Of a stretch of DNA of 64,000 bases, positions 26,447 through 37,656 are shown piece by piece. The notes under the pieces were generated by a model, which was not told the DNA's origin, searched no databases, and saw only the letters and a program-made list of their open reading frames with translations. A program made the position numbers and the translations under genes. Location: contig NC_089821.1 in NCBI RefSeq assembly GCF_035046505.1, positions 60,916,256 through 60,980,255 of the forward strand, read 5' to 3'. Source of the DNA: Tiliqua scincoides (Eukaryota > Chordata > Lepidosauria > Squamata > Scincidae). Within the stretch, counting starts at the first letter, position 1. Every line of letters starts with the position of its first letter.

Positions 26447-28205
26447 CTTCCTGTCAGGGTGAAAGCAGAATAGCAGCAAATGTTGTCTAGTACACGCTTG
26501 CCCAATGTGTGAACTTAATTGCATAGCTAGCAGCTTAGTGATTGATTATTTGTTTTCCATAACTCACCACTGAAAAACTGTTATTAAAGTGGACCATTTT
26601 GGTTGTTTCTATCTTGGATTTCTCTTCTGCAAATGTACGATTTCCAAGTTGGCTTTGAACTGCAATGTTCATATGCACATATTATTTGCATTCAGCTGGA
26701 TGCATGGGAATCTCTGATGTCTGCATTATGTCAAATCTGCGTGTAGTTGTTTTTTTTTTTCTTCAAAAATCCCCAACCCACTTTTATGGTCTCTGCTCTC
26801 AGCATTCCAGGCCATCTGGGTGGAGCCCAGACCAGCTGGGGCGGAACAATGATGCATATGGGCAGTGCTAAGAACACTCTGTGGTTACCAGTGTGATATG
26901 CGCACCCCCTCAAGCTACTGCAGCCACTTTAATTTCCGCCTCAGTATGGTCTTTGTGTTTCCCAAGTCCTCCAGATCTAAATACTCAACAAAGTGAAATT
27001 GTCCTTCAAGTTGAGATATAATTTGAGTTCAGCAGATGGCAGCAGACTAGATAATATGAGGTGCACATTTCAGCACTATGAGTGAGAGTGGCTTTCTGGG
27101 CTGTGCAAAAAGAATACAAAGTGCAGAAAAGATTGATCAAATGGAGTTCTGGTGCCCTCAAGTGGTTAATTGAGACAACTACAGGTAAACCCTTGAAGCA
27201 TGCAATTTTAATGCTGGCATGCTTTTTCTTAATACAAGTGGGAGACTTGCAATAGAAATAAAAGTCATCTGGAACTCCTTCCAACCTTCTGCCGTAGTCA
27301 ACCAGCAAGCTAGTGGGACCATCATTTGAAGCAGCTTTTCTGCAGTTGAGTATTTGCATAAGCACATTTCAGAGTACAGTGGGGAGGAAAGTGTTAAAGG
27401 TTTGGAGAAAGGATATTAGCTGCCAGATGTCCAGAGCCAAAATGTAGGTCACCTATTTTTCTCCTGCGAGATCTGAATTGCCATGCTGCATCCATGCATA
27501 TAGCAGAACTGAAGCTGCTCTGTTTCAAAGAATCTTAGTGCAATTTATGGAAGCAAAAAGCTCAGATGACACATGGTTACTACATTATTAAGCATATTTT
27601 TAAAATGCATTTTTTGAAATCTCTATGCAGGTAGAGCAACTGCAATGTTAAACTCAACAGTAGCATTCAAAATAACTATGAATTCTAAGTCAAAAGATCT
27701 TCCGGGAGTGCATGTTGTAAAGGGAAAGACTTAGCATGCTTTGGGACTTACATACCTCATCCTGTTCAGCTACTATTTTCAGCCATTAATATGGTAGAGA
27801 GAATGGTGGTTTTAATTGATATTTGAGATATGTTGGGTTTTTATTTATGTAAAATATTGATACGCTGCTTTCTATGAAACAATTCTGAAGTGGTTCACAA
27901 TTCCTTCAAGAAGTAGAAGAACAAGAACTGTTAAGTATTTGCAGTCATAGAGCCTAGTAATGAGAACAGGGAATGTATTGTGCACATGGTTATTTTTGAG
28001 AATATCCAGCTATACACGATTTCAGATATGGGCATTTCTCTAAATTGAACAATAATGGGTTAAAATAGACAAGAATACAAACAATAGAATTGAAGGGCTG
28101 CTTTCCTTACTGGAAATGATTTCAGTTTTTGTTTATGAATACAGTGCAAATGTATTTTCTAAGTACAGCATATTTTATGAGTCCCTAAACTTGTGGTATA
28201 GGAAT
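26447..28205. other. Intergenic, unassigned
   Basis: No gene was recognised. A stretch at about 27845-27905 on the minus strand resembles the '..gtgaaccacttc...gcgtatcaatattt' LINE/SINE tail type, weakly. Confidence 0.35.
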
Positions 28206-28214
28206 TAAGAGCTA

Positions 28215-29178
28215 GCAGGAACTTGAAGCTATGATGCAGGTGCTGGATTATCGGCTTGCTCTGAATGGGGTTGCACTCCCTCTGAAGGAGCAGTTTCGCA
28301 GCTTGGGGGTCCTCCTGGACTCGCAGCTGCTCCTGGATTCTCAGGTGGCGGCTGTGGCTAGGGGGGCCTTTGCTCAGTTTTGGCTGGTGCGCCAACTGCA
28401 GCCATACTTGGATCGTGCAGACCTGGCCACGGTGACCCATGCCACGGTGACATCGAGGTTAGATTATTGTAACGCGCTCTATGTGGGGCTGCCCCTGAAG
28501 ACGGTTCGGAAACTGCAATTAGTGCAGAATGTGGCAGCCCGTGTGGTCACTGGAGCTAGGCGGTTTGACTCTGTCAGTCCGCTTCTCCGGGGGCTACATT
28601 GGCTGCCCATTCATTTCCAGGCACAATTCAAGGTGCTGGTTTTGACCTTTAAAGCCCTATCCTGCTCTGGGCCAGGATATCTTAGAGACCGCCTACTCCT
28701 GTACAATCCGGCTCGCCTTCTCAGGTCATCAGAGAAGGCCTTTTTACAAGTGCTGCCACCCAAGGAGGTCCGGGGGCGGCTGCAAGAAATAGGGCCTTCT
28801 CGGTAGTGGCACCAACATTATGGAATTCCCTTCCCCTTGACTTGAGAATGGCTCCCTCTCTTGAGAGTTTCCGGCGAGGCCTGAAGACACTGCTGTTTAC
28901 ACAAGCCTTCTGATTTTTTGGCCTTTTAAACATTTTTTACACATTTTGTAGTTTTTACAGGCCTGATTCCTCTGTAACTTGCTCTTTTGTACTCTTTTTA
29001 TTCTGTCTTTTAATCTGACTACTGTTTTTATGGTCTCTGTTAATGTGTTTTTAATGTTTTTATCTGCTATTTGTCCTAATTTATGTTTTTAAATTTGTTT
29101 TTTAAATGTTGTTAGCCGCCCTGGGTCCCTTTAGGGAGAAGGGCGGGATATAAATAAAGTTTTTTATTATTATTATAT
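28215..29178 (+). mobile_element. L2 LINE 3' part with ORF2 C-terminus
   Basis: The frame 28231-28806 reads FRSLGVLLDSQLLLDSQVAA, SRLDYCNALYVGLPLKTVRK and LRGLHWLPIHFQAQFKVLVL, the conserved L2 ORF2 end. A single frameshift near 28800 separates it from VVAPTLWNSLPLDLRMAPSL, and that part ends in TQAF and a stop at 28911-28913. The 3'UTR ends with 'gggcgggatataaataaa' and an ATT-type tail at about 29178. It looks fairly young. Confidence 0.9.
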
Positions 29179-29329
29179 TATGATGTTTGTTTGGTGATGT
29201 ACATGCATCGGTTATGACATACATGCATCCCTAAAGGAGTGCTCTGCTCAGGCAGCAGCTTCCATGCTGGCCTAGAATGGCACAAATGTGCCATAAGGCA
29301 AGTTCACGATGTCTCAAGAGTCAGCAGCA

Positions 29330-29710
29330 CTGATGGAGAGGCCTACATTGCCCTGCCAACACTGCATCCCGACCCAGGGCCACTGGTGACATTGGTGCAG
29401 GGGCTCAGGGAGAGCAGTGGGGGAGGGTGGAACAGGGGGTGGATTGATTTCAGGGGGCGGTGGGACTGGTGGAAATCTTCCCCACCATATCCTAATCTCC
29501 CCTCCTAAACCAGCCGGCAATACACTGGCCTTTTTGGGCTTCTACCAGCTAAATAGCTGGCGGAGATCAAAGGAATCCCATTGGACTGGCTGGGGCTTTG
29601 CTCAGGGTAAGGGGAAAAATATCCCTGTACTCCAATGAGACCTCCAGTCACCTTGTAACCAGCGCTGGATACAGTGTGGGCCATGCAGCCTGGCTGTGCC
29701 AGCACTTGTT
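29330..29710 (-). repeat. GC-rich dispersed repeat (family B), inverted copy
   Basis: The reverse complement shares a series of phrases with 33225-33660 and 57130-57565: a 'ggataca/ggataggatt' start, 'ccttaccc', 'gccagctatttagctgg' and a C-rich tract ending in 'gtgccagtg'. I could not name the family. It is probably a non-autonomous DNA element or SINE of about 400 bp. Confidence 0.5.
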
Positions 29711-31397
29711 GGGATTGGGTTGCTAGATGCTTAAGCCAGTGCTTCCCAAACTTCTGTAAGGCAGTTGGGAGCATTGTGTGTACGGGGGAGGGGGGGAGGC
29801 AGTCATGTAATCCCCAGGGATGCATCAGTTAAATGTATGGCTTGAATGCATCAGTTGTATGCATCAATTAAATGTAAGGGGAAATAAAAGATCCTGGATT
29901 GGACCCCAAAGACTTACTGTCTTGTGTGTCAATGTACTGGAAATTTTAGAAATGAGAGACTCCAGTGCATCAAAATAGTTGCTAAAGAGACCAAACACAC
30001 TCACTAATTTAACATCACTGATTTCATATACGAAGACAATTAAAGTACTTCCAAGTTGGTCTTCCTAGACTAGATGATCATTTACTTGTCCAGTGTGAAG
30101 ATTGGGATTGCAATTAATCCAGGGTATTTTGTAATCCTAGTTGGGATTAAGTAAAAACACACAAAAAATTACATACCATTAGAGTTGCTGCCATGTAACC
30201 TCATGAATAATGGACAGTCCCCCTTGTCAGTCAAAATGAATACAACATAAAGGTTTATTATAACCAAGTGTAATGGTTACCTGTTTTATTTTCTTTGGTT
30301 ACTCTAGTTTCATTATTCTATATTGAAATTTTGGTTTTCAGAGTGGGTTGTTTTTTTTTTTAGTGTTTTCTTTTTCAAGTATACTTGCTGTTGCCCTTTG
30401 CTGTTTCCAGTAGCAGCTGGTGGATGGGGGTGACAGCTTGGCCTGTGGAGGGCAACAATTTGTGGTTGTGGCCCTGGGAGTACTGGGGTCTGGATTGCCA
30501 CTGTCCAGAAGTCTTTTTTCATCAACACATTTGTAAACCTGTGTGAAGTGTCACTGACAAAAAGCTTGCTTGGATACACAAATCCACTTGCAGAGAAAAT
30601 GTTGACAAATGCCCTCTTTATGGGCAATGTTCCTGATTAAAAAAAATTCACGCAAAAATTACAAATGGATAACAACTCTGCAGACTTTACAATCCAACCT
30701 GGTTTGAGGGGGGGGGGGGAACTGTGCAGTCTTGCTCATTCCTCTTTCCTTTCCTCCTCAACTTTCCAATGATGGGCAAGGTTGGAAGAGGAGGTTGGAA
30801 AAGGAGAGGGTGTTCCTGCTAACTTTGCATAGACCGCCACACAGTTTTTGTCTCGGCCTACAGCAGCTTTGCTTCCAGAAAGCTAATAGGATCAGTGATG
30901 GAAATGAGATTAGAAAACTGAATTTGAACATTTTGTTTCATCTAAGTGGATTAACTCATATGAATTTGGGAAAATCAAATCAATGTGTTCCTGTGTTCCT
31001 CCATATCCATTTTCTTTAGAATCAGCTTGCTATTATTCATTAATATCTTTACTGTTAGAATTTGTCCTCTTCTTTGGTATCTGCTTAGTTCTCACAAATG
31101 CATTAAGCTATTTAGCCCAAATACTGTACATTACAGTTCTTCTGTAATGAGAAGAACTAATTGTTGGGGGGGGGGGGTGCCATGCATGCATCCAGGTTAC
31201 ATCAAATTCACTCATCAAAGGAATACCAAAGAGGCAATTTTAAAAAACAGGAGAAAATACGTATTTTTTCCATTGCATTCTGGAAATTACCCACTTAAAA
31301 ATATTTTTATCTTTTTATGAATAATCATTTTCACATTGAGAGTCAGCCACATTATAAGTGGTTGTAGATGACTGGATATTGGTATTCAAAACTAGTG
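29711..31397. other. Intergenic, unassigned
   Basis: Short G- or C-homopolymers occur at 30709 and 31166. 'cagtgcttcccaaacttctg' at about 29741 resembles a hAT left end, but no matching right end was found. No gene was recognised. Confidence 0.35.
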
Positions 31398-31405
31398 AAC
31401 TATAG

Positions 31406-31844
31406 CAGGGGTGTCCAGGAGGGCCACATCATCTTCATCTCTCTGACACTGGTCCGGGGGCTGGCGGAAAAAGCATAAATTTACATTTAAAATTTGAATA
31501 AATTTACATAAGTTTACATACATGAATATATTAAAGATGAACTTATATGAATGCATGAAGGTCTTGCAATAGCTCAAGGCCTATAAAAGGCCTTGCACAA
31601 AGCAAGGCTGGCCTTTACTTTGCTGCTGCTGCTACTACATCACAGATGTAAAACAGCAAGCAGTGGAGGGAGTCCTCATCCCACAGCTCTCAAGAGAGGT
31701 CAAACAGTTGCATCGGGCCAGTGCGGGCTCTAGCAAATCTCCGGAGGGCAAGAGGCTCATTGGAGACTGGGGGCTCCCTGAGGGCTGCATTGGGAGTCCT
31801 TGAGGGCTGCAAGTGGCCCGAGGGCCGGGGTTTGGGCACCCCTG
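31406..31844 (+). mobile_element. hAT MITE, 439 bp (family A copy 2)
   Basis: The ends CAGGGGTGTCC and TTTGGGCACCCCTG and target duplication aactatag/aattatag bound this copy exactly. The interior aligns by eye with 16421-16866, including 'ggcctataaaaggcc' and 'agcaagcagtggaggga'. It lacks a short piece after the left end. Confidence 0.9.
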
Positions 31845-32137
31845 AATTATAGGGAGAAATGTCATTTGGCATTATTGATTCTCACTGACCTGTTGATAAT
31901 ATTTTTTTAAAAAAATATTTGGTTATAATTGATAAAAAAAATTTATAACAATGCCCAGTTTTCTCGGCTATAAATATCCAAATGAGATTTTGCAATGATT
32001 TTCTTAGTTTTGGATAAAAAGAAGAGGCAGTTTATGGTTGGGCTTTAGCATACAGGCTCGCTCGTATACACCCTTCCTGCATTTAGGTTTCTTTTACACA
32101 AGCAGTGGCCACACAATTCGGAATGCTGCCTCTACAC

Positions 32138-32499
32138 CAGAAGTCTCTAAACTTTTAGGCCAGAGGGCCACATCAAATATCTGGCATGCTGTTGAGGGCT
32201 GGAAAAATTAATAAATTTTAAATATAAAATTTAAATAAATGCATCAGAAAGCCTAAGGCCTTCAAACAGCCCCAAAATGTCACTTCTGATTTTTTAGGAA
32301 AACCAGGAAGTGATGTTTTTAGGCCTTTAGAAGGCATTCTGAGGGGAGGCACGTGGCCTCCCCAGCCCTCAGAACACCCTCCAGATGCAACTGGAGCACA
32401 GCTCTGCTCACAGTTGGTTGAGTGGGCCAGAGGCTTGCAGGGGTCCACAGGTTTGCATGGGCTGCATATGGCTGCTGGGCCGGAGTTTGGAGACCCCTG
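32138..32499 (+). mobile_element. hAT MITE, 362 bp
   Basis: The ends CAGAAGTCTCTAAACTTTTA and GTTTGGAGACCCCTG with target duplication ctctacac/ctctacaa mark a second member of the 14904-15205 family. It carries an extra internal block 'gaaaaccaggaagtgatg'. Confidence 0.88.
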
Positions 32500-32507
32500 C
32501 TCTACAA

Positions 32508-33220
32508 AATTAAAAAAAATAGCAGCCATTTACTGTGCTCCTTGTGTGGGGGAGTTGCGGGAGTGCAGGAATTCCACCTTCATTCAAAGAGACTGCATGA
32601 ATTGTTCCTCTCTTCGTATCTTTGGTCTCTGCTTAGATTTCACAAATCAAATTGGAAGTCCTGCACATCTCTGTTTAAAGAAGCTGAGCCAGGAGCATAG
32701 TAAGGAGGTGGGTGATTCCTTTTGCTTTTAGCAGGCGGAAAGTGGATCAGTGGAGGTTGCTTCTATGGCAGCAGCAGCAGCAGACTCAGGGTGAAGGACA
32801 TCCCCAATCCTCTGTCCTCTTGTCCCCACTTCAATCTGCCATTGATGCAACCTGTAGCTTCTCGCCTAATGGATGGATCACGCTTGTACATGGGGGAATG
32901 ACTGAGAAGTCTTGTTAGTGATGTAATGTGGGAGATGGCCTTTGAAATGACAACTGTGTCGTCATTCTGGATCACATTCGCCTCTTGAAAATGACTTTAG
33001 GCAAGGAAAGAAGTGAAATAAATTGTTATTGGGGAGGTGGTTTGACAACTTTTAAGTATCCAAATCCTTCATCTGAAGCAGTATGGTCTTATCAGGAGTG
33101 TGTGATAAATTTTAAAGTGAAAATTTGGAGGAGTGCTGACTCCCTGTCCTTCAAACTGGATGTCCTGCAAAGTCAAAAATGTACACTTTAAAATATAAAG
33201 CCATAAGAGAGCAGAAGTCA
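32508..33220. other. Intergenic, unassigned
   Basis: No gene or element was recognised. A (CAG)n-like run 'gcagcagcagcagcag' lies at about 32769-32784. Confidence 0.35.
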
Positions 33221-33224
33221 GTAA

Positions 33225-33660
33225 CAGCGAAATCCGAACCTGTGCTCATATAGCCAGGCCTTAATGGCCTGCGCTGTATCCAACAGGATAGGAGGATGTT
33301 CGTGGTCACCTCAGAGTAAGGGGATATTTTTCTCCTTACCCTGTGTAACAGCCCAGCCTGCCCTATGAGTCACTTGGATCTGTGCCAGCTATTTATCTAT
33401 GCTAGCCTGTGTAGGGCTCTGAGACCTGGGAGTGGGGGTGAGGATACAGTATGCCCCGCTGCCACTGATCCCACTCTCTTCTGGGCCCAATCCTCCCCAC
33501 ATTTCCCCCTCCCCACCTCCAGAATGCCTTCCCACGACCCTCTCCCTCCCTCTGCGCTACCTGGCACAATCCTACCTGTGTCAGCCAGTGCAGCTGTGGG
33601 ATCCAGCACTGGTAGGCTGGTGCACATCCTTGTGCCAGTGCTGCTGGCTCTCAAGTAGGT
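33225..33660 (+). repeat. GC-rich dispersed repeat (family B)
   Basis: Shares the 'ggatctgtgccagctattta' block and C-rich body with 57130-57565, and inverted with 29330-29710. The overlapping open frames here on both strands are products of the repeat's composition. Confidence 0.5.
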
Positions 33661-34385
33661 GCAAATGTGTTAGAGGAGTAGCTTAAAAAGAGAAATGCAC
33701 AAGTTGGGTTTCTGACCATCACTTCCTAACAGGTATTGTTCTGTTTGCAAGTTATCCAATAGACAGCCAAGTAGCAGGTGCCACTGAGTTCCGGCTGCAC
33801 CAGCTGCTTTTCTATGGTGTTTGCAAAGTCACTGGTTCCTGACTAGAACAGAGAGATCAGCAACCTCACCAAGCAGCAGCTGGGCTTAAACTGGTCACTT
33901 CAGATAGGCAGTTAGACTATAGGAGACCCTTTGGTCTGTACTGTGTCTTCAGCGGTGGAATATCCGACTGCCAAGAAGAAACACAAAAGGGAGTAAAAGG
34001 GACTTGACAACAGCACCAGTCACACCTGTGCTCTGGTTTGAGATGTGGACTTGGTGTTTGTGAGGGTGGGTGGGGCCACCAGAGAGTACATACAGTCACC
34101 CCCATTGGGGGCAAGAGCATGGTGGCTTGGAACATTTCCTTTCCTGCTCCTGGGTGGAGCTGCAGAGGACCCCCATTCTGCCCTTTGTAGCAATGGTGTA
34201 ATCCTGAAAAACAAAAGTGATTCTGAGGAGTGTTTGACTAGCAGTACGGATGGTTGGAGTCCTTGGCATTTGCCACAAGGGAGCAGACACTCCCCACTCT
34301 TAGGTATTGCAAATGGAAAAGATGGTTAGGCAACACAGATGATAGGAAAGCCACATGTGATAATCTTGAAGACCAGAATGGAGCG

Positions 34386-34417
<32 letters not shown>

Positions 34418-34547
34418 GAGGCAGAGATGCAACATTAGTACACTGCAGCACAAAACTTTGTGTCCCCCTTTGCTTACCTGTGTGGGGTGTATTGTGCTTG
34501 CTTCCCTTGTGATGCATCCCTTATGATGGTGAAGCCGAGTGCCAGCT

Positions 34548-34599
<52 letters not shown>

Positions 34600-35055
34600 A
34601 CCTTCTGAGGCAGAGTCCCTGCAATACAAGTTCTGAGAAGTTACCCAAACATGTTGCCGTACTGGTTGTGAGGGGACAAGTGGTTGTTTGTGGCAACAGC
34701 TCCCTTTGTATGTCGCATGCTGTTTCACCACGGTTCCTCTCACCAAATTTCTCTTTTGCGAGACCAGAGAGGTCTAGCCCCATGCCCTATGTCTGATCAC
34801 CTCAGCATCAGTCTCCTTGGCAGGGGGCTTTTGTAGCAGAGTGAGTGTACTGCAATTGGCTGCCAAATGTATCCTATGCTCCATTGTAGGAAAGAGGGTG
34901 AGGCTGGGTGGTGGTGGTGGCAGGAAGTGCAATTTCCTGCTATGTTTCCCTTTTCCATTATTTCCTTTGGGGTTACTCTTGCCTACTGCTCCATCATCAG
35001 TGTAGCGTTTTTCCAGAGTTGCAGCATCCAACATCTGAAGTGGGGTTAGGACATG
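33661..35055. other. Intergenic with two TG microsatellites
   Basis: (TG)n tracts lie at 34386-34411 and 34550-34598. They produce Cys-Val and Thr-His repeat frames that are not genes. The rest is unassigned. Confidence 0.6.
34550..34598. repeat. (TG)n microsatellite, about 49 bp
   Basis: Uninterrupted TG dinucleotides. A shorter tract lies at 34386-34411. Confidence 0.97.
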
Positions 35056-35063
35056 GTGTACGT

Positions 35064-35631
35064 CAGTGTTTCTCAACTTTGGTCCTCCTCTGTACCACTT
35101 CAGATGTTCCACCTTTTTGAAACACCACAGGAAGTCACTGGTGATAACATCATTACCAGTTACTTCTAGGTTGGGAGGCCAAATCTTGCCTAGATGCCAT
35201 TAAGTGGGGATTGGGCAAATTTCTGGAGGAAAGGTTCATCACTGGTTACAGGTCATGGTAGGTATGTGCAAGCTCCTGGTTTTAGAGGTAGGCTACCTCA
35301 GATTGCCAGAGGCAGGGAGGGCACCGGGGCGCAGATTGTGTCCGTTGTCTGTGTGCTCCTTGGGGCATGTGGTGGGCCACTGTGAGGTGCAGTAAGCTGA
35401 ACCAGATGGGCCTTTGGCCTGATCCAGCAGGGCTGCTCTTATGTTCTTAGATATGACGCAATAAACACCAGCAAGAGGCTCAGGGTGGACAGGCGGGCTT
35501 TTTTGAGTGTGGAAAAGCATGTCTTGGAGCTTCCCTCCCACTGTTTGTGTCGTGTCCTGGTCTCGCTGCCAAGCAGCAGGGGTCCCGCAAGTACCACTGG
35601 GGGTAGCTGTACCACTGGGTGAGAAACACTG
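35064..35631. mobile_element. hAT element, 568 bp, split by a CR1
   Basis: The inverted ends CAGTGTTTCTCAA and TGAGAAACACTG are flanked by target duplication gtgtacgt/gtgtacat. The middle (35180-35452) is a CR1 3' end, so the hAT part is about 295 bp. The hAT insertion came first. Confidence 0.9.
35180..35452 (+). mobile_element. CR1 LINE 3' end nested in hAT
   Basis: Starts at 'cttgcctagatgcca', part of the CR1 ORF2 end. It continues through 'gggcatgtggtgggccactg' and 'ctgatccagcagggctgctc' to the CTTATGTTCTTAG tail. It is the same 3' end as the copies at 12365 and 23535. Confidence 0.88.
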
Positions 35632-35947
35632 GTGTACATTGTGTCACCCTGACCTCCCCTCTCTGCCTATGGGGTCGGTGTGTGTTCTTCCTCTGTGGCG
35701 CACCACTGGTGGATAGGCTGTTACTGTATCACACTATGTGGTGATGTGCTGGTGATGCGCCAGGCTAGGACTGGGCTGTAAGTTGTTCGTTCCACCAGCT
35801 CTATTCATTCAGAGGTTCGAGGGGGGGGGGAAGAAACGGCCACTATTCAGCTGGGTGAACAGCAGTGTCTGTGGGTGAGAAGATGCAAACTGCAGCCAGA
35901 ATGTCCAGCTGAGGCTGCTTGTAGGCACATGACTTAGAGGTGTGAAC

Positions 35948-35956
35948 AAAAAAAAA
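35948..35956 (-). terminator. Pol III terminator of the tRNA gene
   Basis: A run of nine A on the plus strand gives nine T just downstream of the minus-strand tRNA, four bases past its 3' end. T-runs of four or more stop RNA polymerase III. Confidence 0.9.
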
Positions 35957-35960
35957 CCAC

Positions 35961-36033
35961 TGGAGAATGCGGGCATCGATCCCGCTACCTCTCGCATGCT
36001 AAGCGAGCGCTCTACCATTTGAGCTAATTCCCC
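35961..36033 (-). tRNA. tRNA-Ala (anticodon AGC)
   Basis: Reading the minus strand from 36033, the 73 nt fold into a full cloverleaf. The acceptor is GGGGAAT/ATTCTCC with one G-U pair and discriminator A. The D arm contains TAGCTCAAATGG (A box). The anticodon stem CTCGC/GCGAG has loop TTAGCAT, giving AGC. The T stem is GCGGG/CCCGC with loop ATCGATG (B box region). No intron is present. The T-run terminator follows immediately. This fits a functional nuclear tRNA-Ala gene, not a SINE head. It decodes GCU, and after A34 to inosine editing also GCC and GCA. It lies about 0.14 kb from the CCAAT-rich promoter and is transcribed away from it. Confidence 0.96.
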
Positions 36034-36173
36034 TGCTGGTGCGAGCTCCTTTCACGGACCAGCATCTACTCCTCCTCCTCAGGGAAAGCTCTTCCCACCC
36101 CTGTTCAAAAACTGTTGTTAGGCAGTTTGGTCTTATGGGTGTCACGATGGAGGCGAGTTTCCCCTCGCGCTGG

Positions 36174-36614
36174 CCAATAGGAGGCTATGGGGAACTTTCA
36201 GCCCCGCCCCTTGTTCATTCCGATTGGTCTAAGCCTTACCAGGAAGCGATTGGCTGTCATTGGTTTATTTTTAAACGCGAACGGGCGTTTCGGTTGGACA
36301 GCGCGAACGCCTCTCAAAGTGACGTCACATTGTTGCTAAGGCGTGAGGGTGGGCAGCTCGAGGCGCGCCTTCGGATACGCCGATTCGGTGAAACGAAGCC
36401 GTGACCCCGGCCTTTATCCCTTTACGTGCCAATGGGAAGATGCGCGGCCAGTGATTGACGCCTCGCACAGCCAATAGAAAACGGAGGCTGTTGCCACTGT
36501 CCAATAGGAGCAGCGATTAACGAGGAAAGGTGTGATCCCTGAAGGGTTGATTGGCAGGGCCGGGGAGGAGGGGGACGGAGGAGGGCTCCGGGGAGCTGCT
36601 ATGTCCGCCATCTT
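36174..36614. promoter_or_regulatory. CCAAT-rich, CRE and YY1 promoter
   Basis: CCAAT boxes in both orientations lie at 36174, 36223, 36249, 36259, 36429, 36471, 36501 and 36550. A GC box (CCCCGCCCC) is near 36202. A perfect CRE, TGACGTCA, is at 36320-36327. GCCATCTT, the complement of the YY1 core AAGATGGC, is at 36607-36614. There is no TATA box. NF-Y, CREB/ATF and YY1 are the factors these sites normally bind. Known CpG-island promoters of this type are often bidirectional, and the YY1 orientation alone would favour a minus-strand transcript. The second-exon evidence favours plus. Confidence 0.75.
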
Positions 36615-36695
36615 GAAGAGTTGGTGATGGTGCCGAGTAGCAGCTTTCCCGCCTGAGCGGGTGGGGGGCCGTCGGGGGGCAGCGCACTCGCGGAG
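36560..36695 (+). other. Candidate non-coding first exon
   Basis: Downstream of the CCAAT cluster the plus strand runs through the YY1 site to a possible donor GGAG|GTAGGG at 36695/36696. It has two tiny upstream frames: MSAILKSW* starting at 36601, and MVPSSSFPA* starting shortly after. The start is a guess from motif spacing. An alternative donor is CAGAG|GTACTC near 37168. Confidence 0.35.
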
Positions 36696-37245
36696 GTAGG
36701 GCCGCCTGGTCGTTCCGCCGCCCCCTCGGCGGCTTGGGTGGAGCGGCGCTGTCCTGCCGCTGCCTCGGGGAGCGCGGCTGAGCGGGCTCGTCCCTCTGAG
36801 GGGGGCCGGGGGGAGAAGCGCTGGCGCGGGGGCGGTTCCTTCTCCCCCCTTCGCGAGGCTCGTTCCCGGGGCCACTTCGAGGGCGAGCGAGGGGCGCCTC
36901 AGCGCTCCCCCTCCCCACAGCGGCCTAGTCGCCGGGTCGTTGTGCGCCCTGGGCTGTGCGCGCGCGGCCGGCTTGCCGGCCGGCCCCCCTCCCCTCTCCT
37001 CGTTCTGTGTCGCAGCGGCCTGTGACCCGCTTCCCCCGCGGCTCGGGCGAAGGCCCCCGGTGGCTTTTTGTCTCCCTGCAGTTAGGCCCTCCTCCTCCCT
37101 TCCGCCGGCCAAAGCTGCGCGAGCAGCACAGCAGACAGGCAGGCGCTCCTTCCCAGGGCTTTCCAGAGGTACTCGTGTGGTTCCTGTTTGGGTCTGTTCT
37201 AGGACGGGTGGGAGCCTGGAAGGTCGAGGGCTACAGCCCTGCCTG

Positions 37246-37656
37246 AACTTTCCTGCGAGTAAGGCCCATTAACTAGAATGGGCCTTATTTCTGAGTAGGC
37301 CTGCCTGGGTTTGGGCTCAGGCTGCCATCCTGGCCACACTTTCCTGGGAGTAAGCCCCACTGACTCTAATGGGACTTATTTCTGAGTAGGCCTTCCTAGG
37401 ATTGGGCTCTTAGGCTGCAATCCTGTCCACAGTTTCCTGTGAGTAAGTCCCATTGACTATAATAGGACTTACTTTTGAGTAGTCATGCATAGGATTTAGC
37501 CCCCAAAGCTGCCATCCTGTCCACAGTTTCTTGCTAGTAAGCACCATTGGCTATAATGTGACTTACTTCTGTGTAGACCTACATAGGACTGGGCTCTATC
37601 CACACTTTCCTGTGAGTAAGTCCCATTGGCTATAATGGGACTTACTTCTGATTCCT
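37246..37656 (+). repeat. Tandem array of hairpin repeat, about 5 units
   Basis: About five head-to-tail units of roughly 90 bp each start with 'aggctgcaatcctgtccaca'. They contain GTAAGTCCCATTG paired with TAATGGGACTTAC across a short spacer, so each unit can fold. Units start near 37246 (partial), 37319, 37411, 37506 and 37598 (partial). Unit sequences differ, so the array is not young. Confidence 0.85.

Larger units (their letters stand above)
36130..37240. other. CpG island
   Basis: This is the only long stretch of the window with dense CpG and high GC, strongest at 36650-37130. It is flanked by ordinary AT-rich, CpG-poor sequence. It spans the promoter motifs and the candidate first exon. 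Long open frames on both strands here come from base composition. Confidence 0.9.

Noticed and set aside
29741-29830. hAT left end (cagtgcttcccaaacttctg)
   Set aside because: No matching right end or target duplication was found within a reasonable distance.
34238-34783. 181-codon frame with Thr-His repeats
   Set aside because: It spans two TG microsatellites and shows no domain.
36414-37112. 232-codon open frame on the minus strand, with MADIAAPRSP beginning at the YY1 site
   Set aside because: It lies in the CpG island, where GC content leaves few stops in any frame. The sequence is low-complexity Pro/Arg/Gly with no domain, and overlapping frames on the other strand are equally open. A minus-strand start here cannot be excluded but is not supported.
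37246-37656. CRISPR-like array because of regular repeats
   Set aside because: The units are contiguous diverged copies of a dispersed vertebrate repeat with no unique spacers, in a reptile genome.
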